Of a DNA stretch of 64,000 nt, positions 23,580 through 34,756 are shown piece after piece. The position numbers were made by a program, and so were the translations under genes. Position 1 is the stretch's first letter. Each line of letters begins with the position of its first letter. This DNA comes from Gnetum montanum (Eukaryota; Streptophyta; Gnetopsida; Gnetales; Gnetaceae): assembly GCA_015680685.1 (NCBI GenBank), contig MNCI01024904.1, positions 43,837-107,836 of the forward strand, in the 5' to 3' direction. Under the pieces are notes generated by a model. It had not been told where the DNA came from. It saw nothing but the letters and a program-made list of their open reading frames with translations, and did no database searches.

Positions 23580-24740
23580 CCCTAATATACAGGCTATCTT
23601 GCTTGCTCATGAAATTACAAAATGGATAAAAGTAAGATACCTTTCTAGGAAATGAAATGATCTAGGAAACCCTTGATTTACTTACAGATTATAGGAAATG
23701 CACCATGTAAGGCTTTGCTAGACTCAAGTTCTAGAGTCAATTTGATTTCTTAAGAATTGTATAAAACATGGAACTTGCTACCATTGAAGAAATGAAAAAT
23801 TATGTTGGACCTCGTAGACTAGTCCATCACTATTCTCTTGGGGCTAGTAGAAGATGTTGTGATCACTAATAGTGATTGGTCATATCCTATTGATTTCTTG
23901 ATAATACATATGGATAATTGCAAGGGGGACTTTCCTATTATTATTTGAAGAGCTTTATTAAGAACAATCAATGTCAAGTTAGAAATTAGAGATCTATACT
24001 TGAAAATTTCCAAGGAGAATAAGCATGAAAAGATAGAGAAGAAGAGACTTCCATGCATCATGTACAGTGACATAGGATGTAACTACATGTAAAAAATTTA
24101 AACAATAAGAAAAACCATCAGAACATGTAGATTGTGTGTTAGACCAATTAATGTCCAATGGTGCTTGTACACAACAACCAAAAAATAAGAGGGAACCTAG
24201 TGGTTGACATCATATGATTGCTCTAACTCTACAATATGCATGGAAGTGACAAAAGTCCTTACAAGTACTTACATTGATAATATGGATGAAATGGAGTAGA
24301 TTGGGGAGAGTTGGAAATTCCTAAAGTATTTAAACAAGAACCCTTGGAGCTAAAAAGATTACCAAAATCCCTTGAATATGTATTCTTGAAACATGAAAAA
24401 CTAATAATCTTAAATTCTCATCTTAGAAAGGAACAAAAATCAAAGTTGCTGAATGTGGTAAATAGATGGCTAATAGCCTTTTCCTAGTCATATAATGGAA
24501 TCATAGATATCAATCCATGAATATGCTAGTACAAAATCTATACCAACTATACCATCAAGTCTAAGCAACAACCATAGAGAAGATAGAATTGTAAACTAAA
24601 GTAAGTGGACAAGAAGAAAGTGGAGAAACTTCTAAAAGTTAGATTCATTTATCTTATGGTAGATAGTGAGTGGATGAGCCTACTAGTTATTGTACCTAAG
24701 AAAGAAGGGCAGTGGAAGATTTGCATTGACTTCAGAAAAC
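23580..24740 (+). pseudogene. Copy E protease and partial RT relic
   Basis: Protease at about 23680-23790 reads PCKALLDSSSRVNLIS, keeping the catalytic Asp of the Athila-type D(L)GS motif. RT begins near 24600 with KVEKLLKVRFIYLMVDSEW and VPKKEGQWKICIDF, and then the similarity stops abruptly near 24740. RT catalytic motifs, RNase H and integrase are missing. Confidence 0.7.
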
Positions 24741-25746
24741 CTTTGTCATTCTTTCTATTACAAAATTAGCACCATCTTTTAGATCCACCTTCTTCATCTT
24801 CACTCAATGAAGGTCCTTGAGAATATTCTCAAAGGATAGCCATCCTTTTAACTTACTAAACTTGGCCAATTTGCTAGTAGGCTTTGTTGCCACCACTACC
24901 ATGGCCATTGTCCTACACCATAATCTTAAATGCAATGAGAAAGAAACCTTTGTAGACCTGACCACAACACTCTCCCATTGAAATGACTAGACCTTTCAAT
25001 GCAATGCAGTAAGAAGATGCCTTTCCAAAACTATGTTAATGATATTTTTTTTCTTATTGTAGGTAATTGTTTGGAATGCTTCTTGCCTCTACTTAACTTG
25101 AAGAGTACAACTATCTTAAGTTATGCATCTTTACTTTATCATTAATAAATTATAGATAAAATGTATCCTCAAATTTGTTATGGTTATTCAATGTGATGGG
25201 TATTTTAGGTTTAGTCATCAACAATTCATAGGCATCAAAATAACAAGTCCATTATTTACATTTGAAAGAAGTTAGATCAATTTTTGTTAATCTAGACCCA
25301 TTGTATCTTTTTTGAAAATTATGTCAAGTGTGTTGGTTGCTTAGAAACTTTCCTATAGCTAATGTGCAAGGCTAGTATTTNTTTAAAAAGGGATTTCTTT
25401 AAAGAAAATAAAAAACAAGGAAACTCATACGTATAAGGGAAAGCAGATATCTTGTTTACACAATCTCTATCATGGGAGATGAGTATCTACACCGCTGGGT
25501 GCTCCTATTCAAAATTAATGAAAATGAAATCTCACGCTTTTAAACCAGCAGTAATATTTTCTCAACAAGTTAACTTGTACGTCCAATCGTAGAACCTTTA
25601 AAACATTTGTAAAGACACCATGCAATCAAAGATGTCCAACAGACGACATCCATGAAGTCTCCATAGGATAAAAACAGAAACAAACACAACATTACATAGT
25701 GGTGTTCACATTGAAAGTGGCTGAGGAAAAGGAAAACATTACATTA
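24741..25746. other. Unassigned sequence after copy E
   Basis: The first 330 bases are less AT-rich and on the minus strand give short open pieces (for example KLAKFSKLKGWLSFENILKDL near 24800-24870), which I do not recognise. The remainder is AT-rich. One unresolved base (N) is at 25381. Confidence 0.4.
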
Positions 25747-25862
25747 AATCTGAGTAAGTTTTTGTTCAGAAGGATAAAATATATTTCCTATCAATAAAAA
25801 ATAAAAAAAATCTGAGTAAGTTTTTGTTCAGAAGGATAAAATATATTTCTTATCAATAAAAA
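25747..25862. repeat. Direct duplication of a 54-bp unit
   Basis: Units at 25747-25800 and 25809-25862 start AATCTGAGTAAG and end TCAATAAAAA. They differ by about one base and are separated by an A-rich linker, which suggests a slippage event. Confidence 0.9.
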
Positions 25863-26326
25863 GTCTAAGGTTTTATTATTGACAGAAAAGTTTAGACATT
25901 TCATATTTCTTAAACTTAAATAATTTTCTTTACCTCAAATAGTAGGGTGAGGGAAGTATGGCTTTCATAGTATACATTAAAAGAATTATATAAGAGTATA
26001 ATAAATTCAAACAGTAGAATAAAGCTTTTGAAGGTTTTTATTTTTATTTTTTTTCATAAATATAATTTTTGTATTCTATTTTTCTTTTGCCAAAATGTTT
26101 TCAATAGAGAGCTTTTGAGTTTGCACTAAATAGTTTTTAGCAAAGACCACAAACCCCATTTTATCGAGACAAGGCTAAAATAATGACAAAGAGTTTTTAG
26201 AAAACCTATTTTAAAAAATTTTTAAGTATTCTTCAGTCAAAAGGTTTAGAATTTTTATTTTTTTTATCAATTTTTTAAAAAATATTTCTTTATTTTTTAT
26301 GTTTTTTAAGGCAATGGGAATTATCT

Positions 26327-26347
26327 TATATATATATATATATATAT
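26327..26347. repeat. (TA)n microsatellite
   Basis: About ten uninterrupted TA dinucleotides in AT-rich sequence. Confidence 0.95.
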
Positions 26348-26838
26348 TATACTGGAGGATACCATTGTCCCCTTTGAATATTACTGCCTACAATTATACT
26401 CTACTAATAATAATATTATTATATATGATAAATTTTAATACTATATTTCAGTATGGTTTTCCAAGCAATAGACTCCTAGCTAAACAATGTAAAAGCTTTT
26501 GTGCTTATACATTAAAGATAGGTGAGTTTTCTATGAGCTTCTAGTTCCATGTATTTAGATCAACAAACTTTAGAAGTAAATGATGTTCCTGCACTTAAAA
26601 GTTTTGTCATTGAGGCAGATCTACCTGTATGATTGAAAGTTTGGTATTGGGTTTGCAATAAAGATCAGTGAATTTTTATTTGGTAATTCGGACACAGATG
26701 ATTGATTTATAATGTCTATTTCGTTTTAGGTATTTTATTTTAGCGTTCATAAGTCAAGTGATACATATGGAACAAAGCTTACAATATAAAGATATCCAAA
26801 TTAACTACCAACATACCTGGCTTTCACCCAGTTGACCC

Positions 26839-26849
26839 GAGTTCAAATC
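26839..26849 (+). other. tRNA-like B box, possible SINE relic
   Basis: GAGTTCAAATC followed by CCCGC resembles the T-arm/B box of tRNA genes and tRNA-derived SINEs. No clear A box or acceptor stem is present upstream, so it is not a tRNA gene. Confidence 0.3.
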
Positions 26850-26872
26850 CCCGCAATGGAAAGTTCAAATGT

Positions 26873-27345
26873 TTTTACAGGTTACCCTTAAAATGTATAT
26901 TGGAGATTACATAACTGATTTGGAGAACCTTGTTTTTACTTTGATTAAATGATTTGGAGACCCTTGTTTCTACTTTGATTGCATGCTACTTGAAAGTTCT
27001 GATTGCATGCTACTATCTGTAAATCTACTGGTTGTATTGGAGATTACATAAATGATTTGGAGATCCTTGTTTTTACTTTTTGATTACACAGATTACCCCT
27101 AAAATGTCTATTGGAGATTACACAGACCCTTGTTTCTACTTTGATTGCATGCTACTTGAAAAATCTGTAAATCTACGCGTTCTTGGCATACTACCTGAGA
27201 AATATATAAATTTACATGTTTTTGTGCTGTTCAACTCTCTTATTCTCTCTGTTTCATCACAACATGAAGCTTGTCTATATAAATCTACATGTTTTTGTGG
27301 TCTTCAACTCTCTTATTCATCGCAATGTGAATCTTGTCTTTGCTG
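26873..27345. repeat. Irregular local duplications
   Basis: The phrase ATTGGAGATTACA occurs at about 26898, 27038 and 27109; CTTGTTTCTACTTTGATTGC at about 26965 and 27127; and TCTACATGTTTTTGTG with TTCAACTCTCTTATTC twice at 27205-27320. Units overlap and differ in spacing, pointing to repeated slippage or unequal exchange. No coding role is seen. Confidence 0.75.
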
Positions 27346-28861
27346 GACTATTTGCTTGTTCAGATAAAATGAACATAGATTAAATGCCTATTTATCAGTA
27401 ATATATCAGAGTAATGCTAGCTGAGACAAGGCTAAATTGGATTGAGCATGACGATTTCACTGTAGTAATGCCGAGGTTCACTAATAGTAATATGAGAATT
27501 TTAAACACGACAAGCTACTGTAATTTATTAATGAAATTTGTTACAAAATACTTTTCACATGTACAAGAATGCAATGTTTCAAGGGCAACTTGGTTGAATC
27601 ACTTGTAAAGCATCCCTCTCTATAGTTACAATGAATTTTAATTCAAGTTTGCAATTTCAAGATTTGAGGAATTTTGTTGGTTTGTAGCCAAGTTGATGAT
27701 AGTGGATCTTTTTTTTTTTTTTTTCAATTTTACTTTTGTAGATCTATTTTTTAAAAAATTCTTGTTGAACTCTATATTATTCTCAACTTTTTCTTAATTC
27801 TAAAAATGCATATTTACAAGCTAGCAAACAAAAATTTGTGATGCCTTTTTCTAGTGATATTAATGCAACAAAGATATCCGATTTTATTTTCCTGATGATA
27901 TATATGAGTAATTGAGCACCTAGTTGTTGATGTTGTATCACGATATGTATTCATTCAAAATTTTGAGTTACTTATCTTGTAATCAAATTTTTATTTTACA
28001 ATTAAATGATATGATAAAAAAAAAAACATGATATTCAAGTCCTTCATGCTAAGTTTTATTTTGGCTCATTTTTTCTTGTTGAGCTAAGCAATGCTTTGAC
28101 AATGCAACATGTCCTAAATCATGGTCATTTATACATAAGCATACAATACTAATCATGTGTAAAAGCACTCTAGATTTTGATGTTCATTCTAAAGAGTATT
28201 TTAAAGTTCCATATTCTATTGAGCTATTTAATCTTCTATTGATTTTTCAAAAAGTTGAACAAAAATTGTTAGTCTTCTTGATCCTATTAAGCATATAGAA
28301 TTCATTTCTACATCATTTGGTTTTTGTAAATGCTTTTTTTTTTGTCGTTGTTGTTGTTGAAATCAATCTTGTTAACCATAAAAAAGAATTGGTCTTATAA
28401 GTGGAAAACCTTATATTCATCCAATTACATATTATAATTGTCCTTATTCTTACAACACTTATTATTGTGAAGAATATTTATTTAATGCTTAACATTTTAT
28501 ACTCAAGACAAAGTATACTAAAGACAGAAAATATATTGAACTTAAAGATAAAGAAAAAATCAAGTTAATGTTAATGATAAGAATGATACAATGACAATAA
28601 CTTGATTTTTCTTACGTGAAACTACAGAAAATAGAGCTTCCTTATCTAACAAGAATGCTGGTAACTCAAAGATTGAAACTCATATTAACAAGTAGGTTCT
28701 TGACATAAGATTAATCATGTTGGAAAATTTGTATCATCATTTTTTATTAGATCTTCCATGTTGTTTATCATATTTTCTACTTGGTGTTAAAAATGTCATG
28801 TACTCTTGATTTTTTACTTATTATTAATAATATTTGTAAGGTTGAACACTTGTTTTTCTAA
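27346..28861. other. AT-rich stretch, no gene seen
   Basis: It holds a T-run at 27711-27724 and short A/T tracts only. It ends at the target duplication of the LINE. Confidence 0.5.
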
Positions 28862-28874
28862 AAATTAACTTTTT
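28862..28874. repeat. LINE target-site duplication, left copy
   Basis: AAAATTAACTTTT, identical to 34707-34719. Confidence 0.9.
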
Positions 28875-29108
28875 CTTTTTGGAAAAAATCGAGCTAATTG
28901 TTATTCCCAAAAAGAAGGCTATACATCAGTACAGCGCAGGCTAGAGCTGCTGGCCCCACACCGACCACAGACCCCAACCCCGAGTCCCCTGCAAACCGCA
29001 ACCGCCGTGGGGCATTGTCGCCAGCGGGTGGTATGCCCCATTCCCAAACCCTTAACCAGAGATTTTGACCAATTTGGCCATGTCCCAGTTGCCCCCCCTG
29101 CCCCCTCG

Positions 29109-29609
29109 TTAGAGGCTTTTGGGGGGGTTGCGGTTGGAGCCCCCACTCTCCTTGGAGGTTTGAAGTCTCAGAACCGACTCTCCTAGGCCTGCTACCAAGT
29201 GACGTCTATTTTTCTCAATTATCTGGGCAATGCCTATCATGTGGTCTCTGATAACATTCTCAATCCATTGTAACGTCTCGCTGTATGATTGCGGGTGTAG
29301 CAACGGATTGTCAGGAAGCTGCCCCCCCCCCCCTTCAGTGTTGTCTTTGGGTTTGTCATTTGCAGTCGACACATCACTCGACGAGACCTGTCCCAACTCG
29401 TCCCGCGTGCCTTCAGTATCTTGAGAGTCTCGAGGGGTGTAGCTGAGGTCTCGTCTGAGACCGCGGTACCCCCCGTTGGGAGACCATGTCTCCTTCGCCT
29501 CTATTGATACACCTGCATCGATTGAGGCTAGGGCCGAAGCAGCGGGATCGGGGTACCAACCTACCAAAGGGCACGGATTACCCCAGGGTGTTTGCCAAGG
29601 TGCCGCCAT
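29109..29609 (-). CDS. Extra 166-codon open frame in LINE 3' part
   Basis: An intact minus-strand frame from ATG at 29609, in a different frame from the preceding ORF2 relic. The product is Pro/Gly-rich for about 100 residues (WYPDPAASALASIDAG, GGYRGLRRDLSYTPRD) and then has a helical C-terminal segment (ETLQWIENVIRDHM, GIAQIIEKNRRHLVAGL). A C12 run at 29322-29333 encodes a Gly stretch. I recognise no family. High GC makes long frames likelier by chance, so its reality as a gene is uncertain. It could be a third ORF, a shifted C-terminus of ORF2 or a captured fragment. Confidence 0.35.
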   Translation of the reverse strand: MAAPWQTPWGNPCPLVGWYPDPAASALASIDAGVSIEAKETWSPNGGYRGLRRDLSYTPRDSQDTEGTRDELGQVSSSDVSTANDKPKDNTEGGGGQLPDNPLLHPQSYSETLQWIENVIRDHMIGIAQIIEKNRRHLVAGLGESVLRLQTSKESGGSNRNPPKSL

Positions 29610-30149
29610 TGCAAAGACTCCCAGAGGAAGTGGGGGAGGTTGACAGGAGTCTTAGCACGCATGGTCTGGAGGAACATGAAGTGTACCCCATTGAGTTTGT
29701 GATGCGAGCTTGACTAAATGAAGCAACTCTCCACTAGCATCACCGTGACGTGCCAAGCGGGTGGGAGGGCCATCCCCTAAATGTGGCCGCTGGCTGTCCG
29801 GGGGATGGGACCACAAAAGAAATCAACCACCGTGACCTGGGACCACGTGACCAGGGGAATCTAGTCCCCCATTGTGAGGGCACCAATCGCCATGGCCAAG
29901 GCATCCATGGTCACCAGAATTTGACGCCCGTGGAACACGACGACCTCCCCATTCTAGTTCACGTAAAATGGCTGGATGTTAGGCTCCGGGTCTACTATGA
30001 TGCATTGTAGCACTTTGGTCCACCCCATATGCGTAACCTAGGGCCAAAGCTCTGGTTGATCTTGGATGTTGGCAGCCGGCAGCTCGAGGTATGCACGCAT
30101 ACCCATAACCGTAGTAATTTCACCCTAGAGTCTACAGAACCGGTAAGCT

Positions 30150-33100
30150 AGCGTGGCAAGTGGGAAAAGATCTATCCCTTTAAAGACCTGATCATTTCTG
30201 GTGTGCTAGAGGGTCCACAACGCAGCGAGCATTTGTGAATTTCCAGAGTAGTCGAGCAGGGGAAGGCTGGCCATACACCATAAGTATCGGGCCACGTGGC
30301 ATTCATGCAAGAAGTCGTGGAGCGTCTCTAGGCATTGATTACACATTGGGCAGATGGTATCGATGAGCATGCCACGTGCCCTCAACTGTGCGCAAACAGG
30401 GAGCACCTAGTGCAGGACCAACCACCTGAAGGTCTTGATTTTTTTTGGTAAGTGGCCTTTTCATAGATGCATCCAATGGGGGTCTACCAGGAATTGACGC
30501 TAGAGTAGCTGCCAGGGATGTAGGGCGACCTCATTTTCGTGTGTGAGCATGCTGACATGCGCATAGAGTTGGTGCCACACCAGGGAGTCCAACCTGGTAG
30601 CCACCCAGGGATGATATTTTTGCGATAGTATTTGCACCCACTGGGGGGGGTCGTTTGACGTTGAGGAGAATCGACAAAGAAGCTGCTACCTACCCATTGT
30701 AGCTTTCACTGCAAATGGCAGAATGCTGACACCCCCTGCCGGACGGGGGTGAGCGGTCTTTTCCCAGGACACCAGATGCATTTTTGGTCCACCCTTGCCC
30801 CCTAACCATACAAAATCCCGAATTATCGCATCTATTTCCTAAATGACTCCGGATGGTAGGGTGGCCATGGATGCCACGAATCTCATTGTGGAGGCCAGCA
30901 CCGTCGACGCCAACATGATTTTCCCTTTTTGGGATAGGAACCTGTTTGCCCAGTGTGTCGTGTGCTTTTGGAGTTTCATTATGAGCACTTGCTAGGTTCA
31001 TTGTCTGTGCCAGTTGTGCATGGGGATGCCTAGGTACGTGTCCTCCACTCCCCTTGGTAGAATCCCCAAAATCTGACCTTGTTGCAGACACTAGGGTGGG
31101 TATGGGTGAGGTAGAGTGCGGACTTACCTAGGTTGGGGGTCAACCCCACTTCCCTCTTCATCCTATCCAGCGCCCTCAGAAGTGCCCGGGCCTGCGATAC
31201 AACAGCATGGGTAAAGATCATCATGTCATCCATGTAGTGGGCAGTTAAGCATTAGATCTCATGGATGTCTAGCCCCTGGACACCTTCCTCGGTGCAATAG
31301 GTTTGCATGAGGCCCATCACTAGGAGGAAGAGGAGTAGGGAGAGAGGATCCGCTTGTCTAAGCTTGCGGCCCATCCCTTGGAACCCCTAAAGGTGGTCGT
31401 CAATGTCCAGCGAGTACCGTCTGCCCTTCTGAACCTAAAGGTACAAATCCACAACTGGTTTAGTAAACCCTTTTTCCTACAGCATCGTCCTAAGGGCTGC
31501 CCAGCTTACGGAGTCATAAGCTTTAGTGATGTCTTATTTGATGTAGAGCCCGGGGAATCTAGCAGTTTTGAGGGAGTGCTAGATTTCCTGTAGGAGCAGT
31601 ACCTGATCTTGAATATGATGACCTTTGATGAACCCAGCCTAGTTTTGTCCCACCAGTCGTGGCATGGGGGGCCTCATCCTGGCAACCACCATCCGTGAGA
31701 AGAGTCGTAGGAGTGAGTTACAGATTCCAATGGGACGGAAATGCCCAGGGGATGTGGGGTTAACCATCTTTGGAAGCAGGACCACTCAAGAGCAATTGAT
31801 TTCCTTGCGTACTTGTTGCCATGCGAGCATACGGTTGAAGGCGTCTAGTAAATTAGACCCAAGTAACTCTTCGAACTCGCGAAAAAATTTGATGGGCCAC
31901 CCATCAAGCCCCGGGGCTTTATCTGCTGGCATGGCTTGCAGCGTGGTATGGAGTTCGACGTGGGAGAAGGGTTGCATGAGGTGCTGGTTGTTGAATGCGA
32001 TGAGGATCTGTGGGACAGTGACTGATATGGGATCCATGGGTTGCAATTGTCAAACCTATTGCCAGTAGTGTAATAGGTTATCTAGGTCAGATGATGACTG
32101 GGGCTGTTCCCCATGACTTAGGTCATGAAGCATTCGTTGCAACTAATGGCAGGTCCCCCGATGTGCCTTCGCCATGCCAAAGAAGAATTTTGTGTGACAG
32201 TCGTTAATCTAGAGCCACTGTATATGAGCTTGTTGACGCCAATATTCCTCCTCCTTGTGTGCTAAGGTCTGCAGCTTGGCTAAGAGGGTGAGTTCCTCTT
32301 GGGCAACATCGACGTCATGCTCTTGTTGGCCTTAGATGTTCTACAGTTAGGATTGTAGTTGAGATCGATAGCCTTTGAAGCTGTACTTGTCCATCGTGGC
32401 AAGGGCCTTGATTTGACATTTTAGGATCCTAAGTCCGTGCTTGAGCAAGTCACGTGGCTCCTTTGTGTCATTGTACCCTTGTCAGATAGACTGGACCAGC
32501 TTGCCCAACCAGGGTTTGGTTAGCCAGGTTCATTCAAATATGAACGAGTGTGGGGCCTTGGACACTTCTATCTCTAGGTGACAAATGATGGGCCGGTGAT
32601 CCAAGGCCACCCAGTCCTACCCATAAGTGTAGACTTCCTAATCTAACAAAAGTGCAGCGCTAACCCACACCTTGTCAATGCAGGATTGCACCCTGGCCGC
32701 ACCCTACCTTTTGTTGCTCCAGGTGTACCTGTAGCCTACAATCTCCAGGTTTGTGAGACCAGTGCGTTGCAACAGTGCTAGGCACTTGGAAGCCCCCTAG
32801 GGCTTCGAAGCAAAACCCCTGATCTTCTCCTAGCTATAGATCTATTAATTAAAGTCCCCTATGAGGAGCTAATAGGAGCCTCGGGGGACCAGCCCCACAA
32901 CCTGAGATAATTCCTTGATGCAGTCCTGCCACACTTAGGTCCCATAGACATTGGTGACCTAGAAGTCTGATCCCAGTAGGTGCACTATAATGCACCAATC
33001 AGACACATCGAGTAAAGACAAGTCTGCCCTGGTGAGGATAGCAAGGCCTCCCACCCATCCCCGACTAGGCACGAGGTGACTATACCATCCCTCCCACTGT

Positions 33101-33240
33101 AATGCCTGAGCTTCCATCTGCCGTAATTTTGTCTTTTGAAGACACACTACATCGCACCCCTCAGTGTGCACTATTCAATTTAGGGTATGTCATTTATACA
33201 GGGTACCCTATCCTCAGCAATTCCAGGAAACTACCTTCAT
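30150..33240 (-). pseudogene. LINE ORF2 relic: endonuclease, RT, zf-RVT
   Basis: It starts at the ATG at 33240 with KVVSWNC. Endonuclease motifs are LQKTKL (33171-32959) and GDFN (about 32850). RT has DKAPGLDGWPIKFF (about 31900), RPIGICNSL and the catalytic YMDD (31236-31225). zf-RVT has PVCAQLRARGM, CPMCNQCLETLHDFLHEC (30395-30250). A frameshift, best explained by one lost base, lies at 31071-31082: before it CNKVR, after it in the next frame ILGILPRGVEDTYLGIP. Many CAG and CGA codons read as TAG and TGA; for example NQAGFIKG reads N-stop-AGFIKG. A canonical RNase H is not seen. Confidence 0.85.
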
Positions 33241-33299
33241 GGTGAAATAGACGAACGTCTATTGTAAACCTCCTGGAGTGTAGGTTGCATTCCCAAGTT

Positions 33300-34693
33300 G
33301 ACATACAGTTGTGTGGTTGTGTGCCGAGTGTGGGCACTGTCAGGGCGTCCAACCTTGGGCGTCAGCTGGGTGACCTCCATCCCCTTCTCTCATGGCACCC
33401 CCCAACAACCTTCGGGGATTTTGGATCGCTCTAAACCCCTACTAGTGGTGATCTAGTCGGTTAGCGATGGCAGTGTCTGTTCCCCCCACGATGAGCCTGC
33501 CCCCCCATCTTGGGGGTTTGGGGAAACCCATTGTAGCTCATCTAGTCTCTCGCATCAGTCTGGGCACCCACCCCAATCAGGGCATCGTAAGGAGCCTTAC
33601 CCGTCATGCCTAGCCAGTCATCCTGGCCACTAGCCAATGGTCCTCCACCGTGCGAGGCCCCTGTTGGTCCCCCCGGTCTACCATGGCAAAGGATGACTGA
33701 ACCATGCCCAGAGGTAGCCCCCACCTTACTCTATGGAAGCCCCACCTTACTCTTTGCAACACATGTGGGCACCAACAAGCCCTTGTTGGCCACCCGACCC
33801 TTTTTTCCAATGAGGTGCCAACCCCCATCGTCAAGTTTGGGCATGGTACGAGCCTATTTTGTAGGGTCACCCCCATTAGCGATGTCCACAGGTGAGGTCG
33901 GGACCTTCATCAATAGATTTTCAAACTGTACGTGGACCTGCTCCTCTTCGAGGTTGGTGTCTACCACAAGTTCATCAACACGGTCTGTGGAGCGTAGGGA
34001 CCTCCACACACAAAACCACGCAAAACCCAAATGGTCCATCCCCTCGGTGAACGGGTCAAATTTAATAAACTTGTCTAATAACGCAGCCATCGATTGCAGG
34101 AAATCCACCAACCAGTATTCCAGAGAGAGACCGTGTAATCGAACCCAAACTGGTGCTCGTTCAAACAGGTCTTTATCGTGGTGCGCCCCTGGGCGCCAGG
34201 GTGCTAGAGCCAACCCCCATGCCCCATAAAACTAAGGCCCCTCCACCAGGATGTGTTCCCTGTCCGCAGCCGAGGTAAAGCAAAACAGGAGGTAGTCGTT
34301 AGCCAGGCTTTTGACCGTCACCGTATCCAGCCCCCAAACTGACTGGACCCATCTCCTAATCAAATCCATCCATGGCCTCACTCCCTCTAACACGAACTTG
34401 TCGAATAGGCTACGCTCCAACTGTTCCAGCATGCCCATGGCCAAGCGACCGACCTTTATCTGCAGCATTGTCCCCTCCCGCGAGTAGCTGGTGAACTCTC
34501 TGAAACCTTTGAGAGCATCCTGCGGGTTCTCCAGCCCAACCTCCCTCACGTCGCTCATATCATTTGTCTGGGTCTCCGCGTCTGCTTATGCCGCCATGGC
34601 CACCGGTGTCATCGTGTTCGCCTATGCCATCGTGTGTGCCTCGATCGTCGTGTTCGGATGTGCCTGCCTGGTGTCCTTTGTCAATGACTTCAT
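33300..34693 (-). pseudogene. LINE ORF1 relic with DUF4283-like domain
   Basis: The start is the ATG at 34693, 13 bases inside the 5' end. Two stops follow within 40 codons. From about 34558, KFVLEGVRPWMDLIRRW, VKSLANDYLLFCF, DREHILVEGP and APVWVRLHGLSLEYW (to about 34090) follow the DUF4283 pattern of plant L1 ORF1 proteins, which bind element RNA. The expected CCHC knuckle after FENL (about 33920) is not readable; a remnant CGH occurs in another frame. The C-terminal half is Pro/Gly-rich and ends close to the ORF2 start. Confidence 0.8.
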
Positions 34694-34706
34694 TTTCTCA
34701 CCACCC

Positions 34707-34719
34707 AAAATTAACTTTT
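34707..34719. repeat. LINE target-site duplication, right copy
   Basis: AAAATTAACTTTT, identical to 28862-28874. Confidence 0.9.
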
Positions 34720-34756
34720 AGATATCTAAAATAACAATAGTTATAGAGCCATCCTA

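Larger units (their letters stand above)
20964..24740 (+). mobile_element. Copy E: Athila-type Ty3/gypsy, truncated in RT
   Basis: On the plus strand it has an LTR, a primer site, gag, protease and the first part of RT. It breaks off near 24740 just after KKEGQWKICIDFRKP. Its 5' LTR interrupts copia RT; the five bases before it are AATCA. The 3' remainder and second LTR are absent, so it suffered a deletion or rearrangement. Confidence 0.8.
28875..34706 (-). mobile_element. L1-type LINE, apparently full length (5.8 kb)
   Basis: It is bounded by a perfect 13-bp duplication. GC content jumps from the AT-rich surroundings at both borders. On the minus strand it has a short leader GGGTGGTGAGAAA, ORF1 with a DUF4283-like domain, and ORF2 with endonuclease, RT and zf-RVT domains, then an unusual 3' part with an extra open frame. 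The 3' tail reads CTTCTTTTTGGGAATAAC and ends in an A-rich tract, not a long poly(A). Stops are mostly TAG and TGA. CpGs are more frequent than in the old LTR elements, so it is probably younger. Confidence 0.9.

Noticed and set aside
26839-26865. tRNA gene
   Set aside because: Only a B-box-like segment is present; no D arm, anticodon arm or pairing acceptor stem.
29322-29333. C12 run as a break in the LINE
   Set aside because: It reads in frame as glycine codons within an open frame; it could be a length error but gives no evidence of disruption.
33606-34229. Plus-strand open frame of 207 codons
   Set aside because: It is antisense to LINE ORF1, which has recognisable DUF4283-like sequence; high GC leaves the opposite strand open.
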